64,000 nucleotides of DNA from Streptomyces puniciscabiei (lineage in GTDB: Bacteria; Actinomycetota; Actinomycetes; Streptomycetales; Streptomycetaceae), in contig NZ_VFNX01000001.1 in the NCBI RefSeq assembly GCF_006715785.1, positions 2,804,501 to 2,868,500 on the forward strand, given 5' to 3'. This document shows positions 18,628-27,707 of this stretch, piece by piece (within the stretch, counting starts at the first letter, position 1; every line of letters begins with the position of its first letter). Position numbers and translations under genes: made by a program. The notes below the pieces were generated by a model. The model made no database searches, was not told where the DNA came from, and saw only the letters and a program-made list of their open reading frames with translations.

Positions 18628-19479
18628 TCAGTGCCCGCCGATCGCGAGTTCGTAGTCGCCGATCAGGTCGCCGAGCAGGGTTCCGGCCGTCAGGTCACTG
18701 GTGACGTGACCGGCCATGTAGAGGCGGGAGTAGAGGACCTGGGCCCGCATCCACTCGTACTCCCCGGCCCGGTGCGGGGAGAGGGCGCTGAGGATGGTGA
18801 CGGCCGCGGCCGACCGCGCCGCGTGCCGGGAGGGGTAGGAGTACGGGCCCTTGGCGCCGGGCGTGAGGTGCTTGTCCGGGCGCAGGGTCGGGTCCAGGAC
18901 GTACGGGGCCGGCTGCTCGTCCTTGGCCGCCAGCTGGTCGCTGATCGTCTTGGCCAGCGTCAGGGCCGCCTTGAGCTCGGCCTTCTCCGCGTTGCCCCGC
19001 GCGGCAGGGACGAGCTGGGCCTGGTCGTGGAGGTAGAGCTTCCAGATGTCCTTCTTGCCGTTGAGCTCCAGCCAGGCGGCCGCCTTCTTCCCTGCGGCCG
19101 TACGGGTCTTGGCGAGGGCCTGGACCTGGTGAAGTTCGGCGGTGCGCTGCTTCGCCGCGGGCGGCGCGGGGACCTGCTGTGCGGCCCAGGCGGCGAACGC
19201 CTTGTCGTCGCGGGTGGTGCCGTGCGCCTTCTTCCACTGGGCGAAGAGGGCGTCGGCCTTCTGCCGCTGCGCGCCGGCCGACTTCCCGATCGGCGCGATC
19301 GCGGAGTCGGCGAAGAGCGCCGGGGGCGGGCTCTGCTTGATGCGGTCGGTCGCCGAGAGTTTCAGCCCGGGGAAGCCGAGCGCGGCCAGCTGCGGTCGCA
19401 GCAGGCCGAAGGAGGCGGCGGCCAGGGCGACCACCGCGATGACGGCGTACGGCCATTTGATGCCGCGCAGGACGTTCAT
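18628..19479 (-). CDS. PAP2-type acid phosphatase, membrane-anchored
   Basis: 283 residues. One N-terminal membrane helix (YAVIAVVALAAASFGLL), then a helical domain with motifs of the PAP2/class A acid phosphatase superfamily: LRPDKHL, YSYPSRHAARSAAAV (PSGH-like, catalytic His) and SRLYMAGHVTSDLTAG (nucleophile His plus Asp). It likely hydrolyses phosphate esters or anhydrides outside the membrane. ATG at 19479 overlaps the stop of the VTC-domain gene and has GGAAAGGA about 10 nt upstream. Last gene of the DUF4956-VTC-PAP2 operon, so release of phosphate from polyphosphate or a related polymer is plausible. Confidence 0.85.
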   Translation of the reverse strand: MNVLRGIKWPYAVIAVVALAAASFGLLRPQLAALGFPGLKLSATDRIKQSPPPALFADSAIAPIGKSAGAQRQKADALFAQWKKAHGTTRDDKAFAAWAAQQVPAPPAAKQRTAELHQVQALAKTRTAAGKKAAAWLELNGKKDIWKLYLHDQAQLVPAARGNAEKAELKAALTLAKTISDQLAAKDEQPAPYVLDPTLRPDKHLTPGAKGPYSYPSRHAARSAAAVTILSALSPHRAGEYEWMRAQVLYSRLYMAGHVTSDLTAGTLLGDLIGDYELAIGGH

Positions 19480-20288
19480 GCGGCGGGGGTCCTTTCCAGG
19501 AGCGGGGCGGGGCTCGCCTCGGTGGTGAAGTGGGCGCGGACGAGCCGGCGTACGTCGTTGTCGGGCAGCCCGGGGGTGAGCAGGGACCGGCCGACGACGT
19601 ACTTGCTCAGGGAGACCGACCGTGCGCCCAGGCGCAGCAGGAGCCGGTCGGCGGGGGCGGGCCGGGCGCCGCCCTTGGTCTCCACGAGGACGTGCCCCGG
19701 GTCGAGGGCGGCGGTGCGGTCGCCGTGGTGGCAGGTGAGGCCGCCGTCGAGGGTGACGCGCGTGCCGCGGTCCAGGTCGGCGAGGGCCGCCCGGACGTAG
19801 CGGATCTCCGCGGCGGGGGAGAGTGCCGCGGTGGTGACCGGGATGTCCGCCTCGCGCAGCACCCGGTCCACGAACTCGGCGGCGCGGGCATCCAGCCGGC
19901 CGTAGTCCTCGGCGGCGGTCCCGAGGGCGTGCTTGACGGTGGCCCCCCGGCCGTCCTTCGTCTTCACCTCCACCCGGCACAGCCCGTCTTCCGCGTACAG
20001 GCGTGTGCGGACCTTCCAGCGCCGGCGTCGGCCCTGGACATGGGCCCGCCAGGCCCCGAGCTGGTCGGTGTCGAAGTAGGTGCTGAAGTAGCCGGTCGTA
20101 CGACGGCCGGCCAGGTCGAGGACGTGGTGGCTGTCGGCGAGCCGGATGACGAGCTCGCGGGCGCGGTCGAGGGGGAGCAGGTACTTGCGGTCCGTGCGGT
20201 GCTGGAGCGCGGCCGCCGCGTCGACCTCGGCGAGCGTGGCGCCGCGCAGGGCGGTGAGGCCGAGGGCGGCCGCGAGCGAGGAGGTCAT
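19476..20288 (-). CDS. VTC-domain polyphosphate polymerase-like protein
   Basis: 270 residues, the VTC fold (triphosphate tunnel metalloenzyme type). Conserved basic and acidic clusters expected for the tunnel are visible: QHRTDRKYLLPL, GYFSTYFDTD, KVRTRLY, CRVEVKTKDGRG, VLVETKGG and SVSLSKYVVG. In yeast Vtc4 this domain makes polyphosphate from ATP; bacterial stand-alone members are usually annotated polyphosphate polymerases. Coupled by ATGA overlaps to both neighbours: DUF4956 membrane protein upstream and PAP2 phosphatase downstream. The membrane partner may form the export or anchoring part. Confidence 0.88.
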   Translation of the reverse strand: MTSSLAAALGLTALRGATLAEVDAAAALQHRTDRKYLLPLDRARELVIRLADSHHVLDLAGRRTTGYFSTYFDTDQLGAWRAHVQGRRRRWKVRTRLYAEDGLCRVEVKTKDGRGATVKHALGTAAEDYGRLDARAAEFVDRVLREADIPVTTAALSPAAEIRYVRAALADLDRGTRVTLDGGLTCHHGDRTAALDPGHVLVETKGGARPAPADRLLLRLGARSVSLSKYVVGRSLLTPGLPDNDVRRLVRAHFTTEASPAPLLERTPAA

Positions 20289-20977
20289 CCGACGGTCACC
20301 TGCTCGCGCGGCCCGGCGTCCGCGGCGGGGCCGGGTTCGGGTTCGCCCGGTACGCCGTCCTGGGCGCCGGCGGTCTCGCCCGGTGCGGCTGGGTAGCGGG
20401 CGGAGACGCGGGTGGTCTCACGGACGTAGTCGACCTCGTCCACCTCGACCGACAGCGGAGCCTGTCCGAAGCGGAACGCGACGTCGTGGGCGATCAGGGA
20501 GGGGTCGTCGTAGATCCGGTCCAGGGTCAGCTTCACCGTGCGGGCCGGCGGCGGGTAGGCGCGGGGGTCGTCCACCAGCAGGACCGCCAGCAGCACCACC
20601 GCGTCCAGCGCGATCACCAGCCAGCTGTCGCGCTGCGGAAGCCCGGTGCACAGGGCGATGACCAGGCACACGAAGGTGTAGGCGACGTCGCGCAGGGTGA
20701 AGGCGGCACTGCGCAGCCGCACCAGCGAGAGGATGCCGAACAGCCCGAAGCCGACCCCTGCGGGGAACTTGCCCGCGCTGATCGTGCCCATCGCCGCGAA
20801 CAGGCCTACGTTCAGCACGACCAGGACCAGCGGCATCGCCGGTGCGCTGGGGCGGCGCCGGTAGAGCAGGCCGACCAGGACCATCAGGGCGACGACATCG
20901 AGGCCGCCGCGTATGAGGAGGTCTGTGGGGGCGATGTGTGTGGTGATGCCCTTGGCGGCGAGCACCAGTGCGTCCAT
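20285..20977 (-). CDS. DUF4956 membrane protein
   Basis: 230 residues with four membrane helices in the first 140 (for example GGLDVVALMVLVGLLYR, MPLVLVVLNVGLFAAMGTI, WLVIALDAVVLLAVLLVD) and a soluble C-terminus with VDEVDYVRETTRVSARY. DUF4956 proteins are commonly paired with VTC-domain polymerases. ATG at 20977 is set by a strong GGAAGGGA Shine-Dalgarno; upstream codons are not coding. First gene of the operon, reading away from the 21130 two-component system. Confidence 0.88.
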   Translation of the reverse strand: MDALVLAAKGITTHIAPTDLLIRGGLDVVALMVLVGLLYRRRPSAPAMPLVLVVLNVGLFAAMGTISAGKFPAGVGFGLFGILSLVRLRSAAFTLRDVAYTFVCLVIALCTGLPQRDSWLVIALDAVVLLAVLLVDDPRAYPPPARTVKLTLDRIYDDPSLIAHDVAFRFGQAPLSVEVDEVDYVRETTRVSARYPAAPGETAGAQDGVPGEPEPGPAADAGPREQVTVG

Positions 20978-21059
20978 GGCTGTCCCTTCCGTCCCGGCGC
21001 GTCGGACGGCGGACCGGTCGCGGTCCGCGGAGCGCCGCGACGTGAAGGAAGGTAGGGAT

Positions 21060-21081
21060 GTCACATGAACAGACCATGAAG
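21060..21081 (-). promoter_or_regulatory. possible PHO box (two 11-nt direct repeats)
   Basis: On the minus strand 21081-21071 reads CTTCATGGTCT and 21070-21060 reads GTTCATGTGAC, two units with TTCATG spaced exactly 11 nt, resembling PhoP-type PHO-box units (consensus beginning GTTCA). A TACCTT -10-like hexamer follows on the same strand at about 21053-21048, driving the DUF4956-VTC-PAP2 operon. Only two units and moderate matches, so tentative. Confidence 0.35.
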
Positions 21082-21129
21082 CCATCCGGGCGCCCGGGGC
21101 CGGGGGTGAGGGCGGTTAGCCTGACCGCC

Positions 21130-21801
21130 ATGCACTACCTGGTCGTCGACGACGAGACCCGCCTCACCGACCTCGTCGTCCGCTACCTCACCGAGTCCGG
21201 GCACACCGCAGAGGGCCGTTACGACGGCCCCTCGGGACTGGCCGCCGCCCGCGACCCCCGGCTGGACGCGGTCCTGCTGGACGTGATGCTGCCGGGGATG
21301 GACGGGCTCGCGGTGTGCCGGACACTGCGCGACGAGGGCGTCGACGTGCCCGTCGTCCTCCTCACCGCGCGGGGCGCGATCAGCGAACGGGTCGCCGGTC
21401 TGGACGCCGGCGCCGACGACTACGTGGTCAAACCGTTCGCCCTGGAGGAGTTGCTGGCACGGCTGCGGGCGATCTCCCGGCGCCGCCCCGACGGCTCCGG
21501 CCGCCTGAAGGTCGGCGACCTGGTCCTCGACCCCGAGCAGCAGCGTGCCTGGCGTGCGGACAGCGAACTCGAGCTGTCCCGGCGGGAGTTCGACGTACTG
21601 CGGGTGCTGATGGAGAACGCCGGGTGCGTGGTGACCCGGCTGCAGTTGCTGGACGAGGTGTGGGACGGCGAGACCGACCTGCGCAGCAACGCCATCGACG
21701 TGCACGTCTCCAAGGTGCGCGCGAAGGTCGACCGGGCCTTCGGCCGTACGACGATCACGACCCTGCGCGGGCGCGGCTACCGCCTGGAGACCGCCCCGTG
21801 A
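21130..21801 (+). CDS. OmpR-family response regulator
   Basis: 223 residues. Receiver: LVVDDETRLTDL, phospho-acceptor D51 in VLLDVMLPGMDG, Thr in VVLLTARG and Lys in DYVVKPF. Then an OmpR/PhoB winged helix with ELSRREFDVLRVLMENAG and SNAIDVHVSKVRAKVD, ending RGRGYRLET. ATG at 21130 rather than the longer frame from 21058: TAGCCT lies 7 nt upstream, typical of a leaderless start, and the receiver begins at residue 2. Coupled to the kinase by a GTGA overlap. Divergent from the polyphosphate-type operon, a likely regulatory target. Confidence 0.95.
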   Translation: MHYLVVDDETRLTDLVVRYLTESGHTAEGRYDGPSGLAAARDPRLDAVLLDVMLPGMDGLAVCRTLRDEGVDVPVVLLTARGAISERVAGLDAGADDYVVKPFALEELLARLRAISRRRPDGSGRLKVGDLVLDPEQQRAWRADSELELSRREFDVLRVLMENAGCVVTRLQLLDEVWDGETDLRSNAIDVHVSKVRAKVDRAFGRTTITTLRGRGYRLETAP

Positions 21802-23171
21802 CTCCGCTCGGCCGGCTGCGTGCCCGGCTGGGCCGGCTGCCCGTCGTCACCCGGCTCGTGCTGGCCGTCGCCGTCACCATGTCCCTCGTCCTGACCGCGG
21901 CGGCCGCGCTGGTCTACTGGAGGGTGCAGAGCGCCCTCGACCGCCAGCTCAGCGACGACCTGGCCGCCTACCGGCACAGCCTCGACCGGGCCGTGCGCGT
22001 CGGCGCCGCGCTACCACCGGGCCCCAGCGGCAGCCTCTGCCAGGTCCTCGACACCCATGGCCGGGTCCTCGCATCCAGTGCCGCCGTGGGTCGTCGCGCG
22101 CTGCTCACTCCCGCCGAACGCGACGCCGCCGTACGCGGACACGCGGTACGCCGTGACATCGGCTCCCTGCTGCCGATCACTCCGGACACGCTGCGCCTGC
22201 AGGCCGAGCGGGTCCGGGCCGGCACGGCGACCCGCGTCGTGGTCGCCGCCGTCCGCCGCGGCCACCGTGACGAGGCCCTGCGGGAACTCCTCGCCCAGCT
22301 CGCGCTCGCCTCCGGACTGACCCTGATCGCCGCCTCGTACGTCGGCTACCGCACGGCCCGCGCCGCTCTGCGCCCCGTCGAGCGGTACCGCACCGCGGCC
22401 GCCGCCCTCGCCGGCGGCGGGCCGAACCTGCGCCTGGACGTGCCCGCCGACCGCGACGACGAGATCACTCGGCTGGGCCACACCCTCAACCGCATGCTCG
22501 ACCGCCTGCAGGCGTCGGCGGTTCGCGAGCGCCGCTTCGTCGCGGACGCCAGCCACGAGCTGCGCACCCCGCTGTCCCTGCTGCGGGCCGAGGTCGACGT
22601 CGCGCTGCACCGGCCCCGCTCCGCCGAGGAGCTCAACCAGACCCTGCGCTCCGTGGACGCGGAGGTCCAGCGCCTGATCGACCTCTCCAACGCCCTGCTG
22701 GATCTGGAGGAACTCGGCAGCACCGGCCGCATCGCACGGGCACCGGTACGACTGGCCGACCTGGTCGAAACCGCCGTGGCCCCGCAGCTGCGCACCGCCG
22801 AACGGGCCGGGCGGGGCCTGACCGCCCACGCGGCGGACACCGTCGTCCATGTCGACGCCCGCTGGCTGGTGCCCGCCATCGGCAACCTGGTCGACAACGC
22901 GCTGCGGCACGCCGACGGGACCGTCCGCGTCACGGCCACCGCCCACGAGGGCCGGCTGCGGCTGTCCGTCACCGACGAGGGGCCGGGCTTCCCGCCCGAG
23001 TTCCTGCCGCGCGCCTTCGACCGCTTCGCCCGCGCGGAGACCAGCCGGACGAGCGAGGGATCGGGGCTGGGGCTCGCGTTCGTGCAGGCGGTGGCCGTGG
23101 CGCATGGGGGTGCCGTACGGGCGGAGAACCTGGGGGGCGGGGCGGCGGTCACGGTCGACGTGCCGTGCTGA
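21798..23171 (+). CDS. sensor histidine kinase, EnvZ/CusS-like layout
   Basis: 457 residues. Membrane helices near 17-42 and about 160-180 enclose an extracytoplasmic sensor domain of roughly 110 residues. A HAMP region (YRTARAALRPVERYRTAAAA) leads to the H box FVADASHELRTPLSLL with H253, then NLVDNALRHADG (N), DEGPGFPPEF (G1) and SGLGLAFVQAVAVAHGG (G2). An intact, complete kinase, paired with the overlapping OmpR-type regulator. The sensor domain has one Cys and no obvious ligand motif, so the stimulus is unknown. Confidence 0.95.
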   Translation: MTPLGRLRARLGRLPVVTRLVLAVAVTMSLVLTAAAALVYWRVQSALDRQLSDDLAAYRHSLDRAVRVGAALPPGPSGSLCQVLDTHGRVLASSAAVGRRALLTPAERDAAVRGHAVRRDIGSLLPITPDTLRLQAERVRAGTATRVVVAAVRRGHRDEALRELLAQLALASGLTLIAASYVGYRTARAALRPVERYRTAAAALAGGGPNLRLDVPADRDDEITRLGHTLNRMLDRLQASAVRERRFVADASHELRTPLSLLRAEVDVALHRPRSAEELNQTLRSVDAEVQRLIDLSNALLDLEELGSTGRIARAPVRLADLVETAVAPQLRTAERAGRGLTAHAADTVVHVDARWLVPAIGNLVDNALRHADGTVRVTATAHEGRLRLSVTDEGPGFPPEFLPRAFDRFARAETSRTSEGSGLGLAFVQAVAVAHGGAVRAENLGGGAAVTVDVPC

Positions 23172-23316
23172 GCGGTGCCTCGGCCTCGGTTCCTGGGCCT
23201 TGACACTGTTTTGACGTGACCTCGCCCGATAGGGTGAGAACCGGTGTGCCGGGAAGTCTGGTCGGCCGGGAGCCGGAGCGGCTTCCGCAATCCCTTCCGC
23301 ATTTCCAGGGAACGGC

Positions 23317-24888
23317 ATGCGCAGCGTCGGTACGGTTCTCGCCCTCGTGGTCCTCGCCACGGTGGTCGCCACCTTCGCGCGCCGCTGGCGCATTCCCGCC
23401 CCTTCCCTGCTCGTGGTCGCCGGTCTCGCGGTGGCGCTGCTGCCCGGTACCCCCGAGATCCGGATCAGCCCCCAGATCATCGGCCTCGTCGTCCTGCCGC
23501 CCCTGCTGTACGCGAGCGCCGAGGACATGCCCTGGCGGGAGCTGCGGGCGGTGTGGAAGCCGGTCGGGATCCTCGCCATCGGCCTGGTGCTCGCCTCCGC
23601 GGCGGCCGTCGCGGCCGTGGCCGCCCTGGTCACCCCCCTGTCCTGGGAGATGGCGTTCGTCCTGGGCGCGGTGCTGGCCAGCACCGACCCGGTGGCGGTC
23701 ACCGCCCTCGGCCGCCGGCTCGCCCTGCCCCCCAGAGTGCAGGTCCTCGTGCAGGCGGAGAGCCTGTTCAACGACGCGACCTCGCTGGTGCTGGTCCGGG
23801 TGGCGGCGGGCATCGCCATCGCCTCGGCCGCCGCGAGCTGGGGCGCGGCGACCGGCGAGTTCTTCCTGCTCGCGGGCGGCGGCACGGTGATCGGCACGGC
23901 GGTGGCCGCAGTGGTCACCCTGATCCGGCGGCGCACCGAGGACCCGGTCCTGGAGACGGTGATCGCCCTCGTCACCCCGTACGCCGCCTATCTGCTCGCG
24001 GAGGTCGCGCACACCTCCGGGGTGACGTCCTGCGTGGTCGCCGGGGTGGTGCTGGGCGGCCGGGGCGACCGGCTGACCAACGCCCGCATACGCCTCCAGC
24101 TGCACGCGGTGTACGGCACGGTCGTGTTCCTGCTGGAGAGTGTCGTCTTCAGCCTGATCGGGCTGGCCCTGCCCTCCCAGGTGCGGGCGCTGGCCCACGG
24201 TGACCGGTCCTGGCCGCTGTACGCCCTCGCCGTCGCCGCGACCCTCGTCGCCGTACGGCTGCTGTGGCTGGCTCCGCTGTCGGCGGTCGTGCAGCGCGAG
24301 GGCGGGGTCGCCCGGCTGAACTGGCGCGTCCCGATGGTGCTGACCTGGGCAGGCACGCGCGGTGTGATGCCGCTGGCCGCCGCGCTGTCCATCCCCGAGG
24401 TCGCGAAGAACGGCACGCCGCTCGCCGACCGCCCGCTGGTGCTGGTCCTGACCACCTCGGTCGTGGTCGTCACCCTCGTCGTCCAGGGTTTCACCCTCGC
24501 CCCGGTGGTCCGCGCCTCCGGCATCGCCCTGGAGCCCGCCCACACCGCGCGCGAGGAGGCCGAGGCCCGCTCCCACCTCGCTCACGCGGGCCTCGCGCGC
24601 CTGGAGGAGCTCGCGGAGCTGGAGGTCGTGCCCGAGGTCGTCCTGGACCGCCTGCGCCGGGGCCTGACCGCCCGCCTCGACGACGCCCGCGACCGCCTCT
24701 CCCGGAGCGACGGCGGCGTCCCCGCCGAGTCCGCCGACCTGGTCTACCGCCAGCTGCGGCGCGACCTGATCGCCGTCGAGAGCGGCGAACTCCAGCGGCT
24801 GTACGACAACCACGCCATCAGTGACACGACGCGCCGCCGGCTGCAGCGGGCCCTGGACCTCGAGGAGGCCCGGCTGTCGGATGTGTGA
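23317..24888 (+). CDS. Na+/H+ antiporter, CPA1 family
   Basis: 523 residues with about twelve membrane helices over the first 410. Family motifs visible: [16 protein letters not shown] (the ion-binding Asp helix), [14 protein letters not shown] and [18 protein letters not shown]. The last 110 residues form a charged, helical cytoplasmic tail ([19 protein letters not shown]) likely to be regulatory. Exchanges Na+ (or K+) for protons in pH and salt homeostasis. ATG at 23317 has AGGGAAC about 9 nt upstream. Stand-alone gene. Confidence 0.92.
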   Translation: MRSVGTVLALVVLATVVATFARRWRIPAPSLLVVAGLAVALLPGTPEIRISPQIIGLVVLPPLLYASAEDMPWRELRAVWKPVGILAIGLVLASAAAVAAVAALVTPLSWEMAFVLGAVLASTDPVAVTALGRRLALPPRVQVLVQAESLFNDATSLVLVRVAAGIAIASAAASWGAATGEFFLLAGGGTVIGTAVAAVVTLIRRRTEDPVLETVIALVTPYAAYLLAEVAHTSGVTSCVVAGVVLGGRGDRLTNARIRLQLHAVYGTVVFLLESVVFSLIGLALPSQVRALAHGDRSWPLYALAVAATLVAVRLLWLAPLSAVVQREGGVARLNWRVPMVLTWAGTRGVMPLAAALSIPEVAKNGTPLADRPLVLVLTTSVVVVTLVVQGFTLAPVVRASGIALEPAHTAREEAEARSHLAHAGLARLEELAELEVVPEVVLDRLRRGLTARLDDARDRLSRSDGGVPAESADLVYRQLRRDLIAVESGELQRLYDNHAISDTTRRRLQRALDLEEARLSDV

Positions 24889-25097
24889 GGGACGCGACGG
24901 CCGGTTCTCCGGCCGCGGGCGCGTTGTGGCTGGTCATGTCCGCCCCCGCCGGTCTTGACGGAAGCTTGACGCCACCGGCGTCCTGGCCCGGGGGCCCGCG
25001 TGTCACCGTCTGCTTAGGCTGGTGGCGCAGCGGCGTGACGGCCGGAACCTCACGAACCCCACGCCGAGCGGCACAGCGGCACATCAGGAGCACGCCG

Positions 25098-27056
25098 ATG
25101 GCCACGACCCAACACCCTCCGCATACCGGCCGCCTCCGGGCCTGGATGCTGGAGGGGTTGTCCGACATGGGCAAGGCGGGGGGTCACACCGGCCCGCACG
25201 CCGAGCCGGAACCTCCGCACCGGGGCCAGCGCTGGTACCGCGTGATGTGCCTGACCGGCGTCGACTACTTCTCCACCCTCGGCTACCAGCCCGGCATCGC
25301 CGCCCTCGCGGCCGGCCTGCTCTCCCCGGTCGCCACCCTCGTCCTCGTCGTCGTCACCCTGGCGGGCGCCCTCCCGGTGTACCGCCGCGTGGCGGAGGAG
25401 AGCCCGCACGGCGAGGGCTCCATCGCCATGCTGGAGCGGCTGCTGTCCTTCTGGAAGGGCAAGCTCTTCGTCCTGACCCTGCTGGGTTTCGCCGCCACCG
25501 ACTTCCTGATCACCATCACCCTGTCGGCCGCCGACGCCTCCACCCACCTCATCGAGAACCCGCATCTGACCCACACCCTGCACGGACAGCAGATGATCAT
25601 CACCCTGCTGCTGGTGGCGCTGCTGGGCGCGGTGTTCCTCAAGGGTTTCCTGGAGGCGATCGGCGTCGCCGTCGCCCTGGTGGTGGTCTACCTCGCCCTG
25701 AACGCCGTGGTCGTGGTGGTCGGGCTGTGGCACGTGCTCACCGCCGGGCACCTGGTCACCGACTGGACCAGCGCCCTGACCACCCAGCACGGCACCGTCT
25801 TCGCCATGATCGGCGTGTCCCTGCTGGTCTTCCCCAAACTCGCCCTCGGCCTGTCCGGCTTCGAGACCGGTGTCGCCGTCATGCCGCACGTCCAGGGAGA
25901 TCCCGAGGACACCGAGGAGAAGCCGACCGGCCGGATCCGGGACACGAAGAAACTGCTGACGGCCGCCGCGCTCATCATGAGCGTGTTCCTGATCGCCACC
26001 AGCTTCATCACCACGGTGCTGATCCCGGCGAACGACTTCAAGCCCGGCGGCAAGGCCAACGGCCGCGCGCTGGCCTACCTCGCCCACGAGTACCTCGGCA
26101 GCGCCTTCGGCACGGTCTACGACCTGTCCACCATCGCCATCCTGTGGTTCGCCGGCGCCTCCGCGATGGCCGGCCTGCTCAACCTCATGCCCCGCTACCT
26201 GCCCCGCTACGGCATGGCCCCGCACTGGGCCCGCGCCGTACGCCCGATGGTCATGGTCTTCACCCTCGTCGCCTTCCTGGTCACCTGGATCTTCGACGCC
26301 AACGTCGACGCACAGGGCGGCGCGTACGCCACCGGCGTGCTGGTCCTGATGTCCTCCGCGGCGATCGCCGTGACCATCGCCTCCCGCCGGGCCGGGGAGC
26401 GCGGCTGGACCGCGGCCTTCGGCGCCGTCGCCGCGGTCCTGCTCTACGTGACCGTCGCGAACGTCATCGAGCGGCCGGACGGTGTGAAGATCGGCGCCTG
26501 CTTCATCGTCGGCATCATGCTCGTCTCCTTCCTGTCCCGGCTGGCCCGCGCCTTCGAGCTGCGTGTGACCCGCATCGAGCTGGACGCCATGGCGGAACGA
26601 TTCATCCGGGACATGTCGCACCGCCGTATCCGCTTCATCGCGAACAAGCCCGGCCGCCGCGACCAGGCCGCGTACCGCGCCAAGATCGAGCAGATCCGGG
26701 CCGACAACGACATCCCGGCCACGGAGGACTTCGTCTTCGTCGAGGTCACGGTCACCGACCCCTCCGAGTTCGAGGCGGGCATGACCGTACGCGGCGAGGT
26801 CCTGCACGACCGCTACCGCGTCCTCACCCTCGAGCACTCCTCCATCTCCAACGCCCTGGCGGCGCTGCTCCTGCACGCCCGGGACACGACCGGCTGCACC
26901 CCGCACATCTACTTCGAGTGGACCGAGGGCAACCCCTTCGCCAACTTCCTGCGATTCTTCCTCTTCGGCCAGGGCGAGGTCGCCCCCGTCACCCGCGAGG
27001 TGCTGCGCGAGGCGGAACCGAACCGGCCCCTGCGCCCCCGCGTGCACACCGGCTGA
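25098..27056 (+). CDS. APC-superfamily amino acid permease
   Basis: 652 residues. An N-terminal polar stretch of about 45 residues, then about twelve membrane helices starting at [21 protein letters not shown], the conserved first helix with the unwound [13 protein letters not shown] segment of amino acid/cation transporters. A long cytoplasmic C-terminus (about 170 residues, from [16 protein letters not shown]) looks alpha/beta and may be regulatory. ATG at 25098 with CAGGAG 7 nt upstream. A TTAGGCT -10-like box at 25014-25020 gives a leader of about 70 nt. Substrate cannot be told from sequence. Confidence 0.85.
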   Translation: MATTQHPPHTGRLRAWMLEGLSDMGKAGGHTGPHAEPEPPHRGQRWYRVMCLTGVDYFSTLGYQPGIAALAAGLLSPVATLVLVVVTLAGALPVYRRVAEESPHGEGSIAMLERLLSFWKGKLFVLTLLGFAATDFLITITLSAADASTHLIENPHLTHTLHGQQMIITLLLVALLGAVFLKGFLEAIGVAVALVVVYLALNAVVVVVGLWHVLTAGHLVTDWTSALTTQHGTVFAMIGVSLLVFPKLALGLSGFETGVAVMPHVQGDPEDTEEKPTGRIRDTKKLLTAAALIMSVFLIATSFITTVLIPANDFKPGGKANGRALAYLAHEYLGSAFGTVYDLSTIAILWFAGASAMAGLLNLMPRYLPRYGMAPHWARAVRPMVMVFTLVAFLVTWIFDANVDAQGGAYATGVLVLMSSAAIAVTIASRRAGERGWTAAFGAVAAVLLYVTVANVIERPDGVKIGACFIVGIMLVSFLSRLARAFELRVTRIELDAMAERFIRDMSHRRIRFIANKPGRRDQAAYRAKIEQIRADNDIPATEDFVFVEVTVTDPSEFEAGMTVRGEVLHDRYRVLTLEHSSISNALAALLLHARDTTGCTPHIYFEWTEGNPFANFLRFFLFGQGEVAPVTREVLREAEPNRPLRPRVHTG

Positions 27057-27168
27057 GGGCCGGGCGGGCCGCCACCGCGTCAGCAACCCGTCAAGATGCG
27101 GCCGTACGGCGCTAGAAGCCCGTATGCAAGGGCCGCCGTACCCCGCACGGGCACCTAGCGTCGGTGTC

Positions 27169-27687
27169 ATGCGACGGAGCGGACCGCCAGGCTCGGCCGG
27201 CGACCGCCACTGGCGTGGCAGCGCCCGGCTGGCGTTCACCTGCGCCCTGGCCTTCTGCGCCCTGAGCCTCCTGGTCGACTGGGACGCGGGAAGCCTGACG
27301 CCCCTGCGCGCCCTGCTCTGGATCGCCCTGTCGGCCGCGGTGGGCGCCGTCCTGCTCCCCCAGCGGGTGAGCGCGGGCGCCGGCTGGCTCGCGGTCCGCA
27401 CACCCTGGCGCCGGCGTGTGGTGCGCACGGACGCGCTGACCTCCGTACGGCAGTACGACGGCCCCTCCTCCCACCTGGTCCTGCGGGACGTCCACGGCCA
27501 CCGCCTGGAACTCGACCCCCGCGTCCTCACCGCCAACCCCCTGCTCTGGCACGAACTCGACACCGGCGTGCGCCGCTCCCTGGAACGCGGCACCTTGCGC
27601 CAGGGAGCCGACGTCCTGGACCGCCTGGGCCACCGCATCGACGACGAGACGGCGCGGGCGGTGCTCCGGGCCTCGGGGCTCCGCTGA
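27169..27687 (+). CDS. small membrane protein with two helices and a cytoplasmic domain
   Basis: 172 residues. Two adjacent helices (LAFTCALAFCALSLLVDW, ALLWIALSAAVGAVLLP), then a soluble part resembling a bacterial PH-like domain (SAGAGWLAVRTPWRRRVVRTD, VRQYDGPSSHLVLRDVHG). ATG at 27169 is preceded by TAGCGT with 7-nt spacing, the leaderless pattern. Lies 20 nt before the AfsR-type regulator, which has its own box. Function unknown. Confidence 0.75.
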   Translation: MRRSGPPGSAGDRHWRGSARLAFTCALAFCALSLLVDWDAGSLTPLRALLWIALSAAVGAVLLPQRVSAGAGWLAVRTPWRRRVVRTDALTSVRQYDGPSSHLVLRDVHGHRLELDPRVLTANPLLWHELDTGVRRSLERGTLRQGADVLDRLGHRIDDETARAVLRASGLR

Positions 27688-27695
27688 CTTCTGGC

Positions 27696-27701
27696 TAACC
27701 T
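27696..27701 (+). promoter_or_regulatory. -10 box giving a leaderless start for the AfsR-type regulator
   Basis: TAACCT ends 6 nt before the GTG at 27708, and there is no Shine-Dalgarno. The same TANNNT plus 6-7 nt arrangement occurs before the genes at 7044, 17058, 21130, 27169, 41787, 42729, 58189 and 61153. Confidence 0.5.
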
Positions 27702-27707
27702 GCACGG

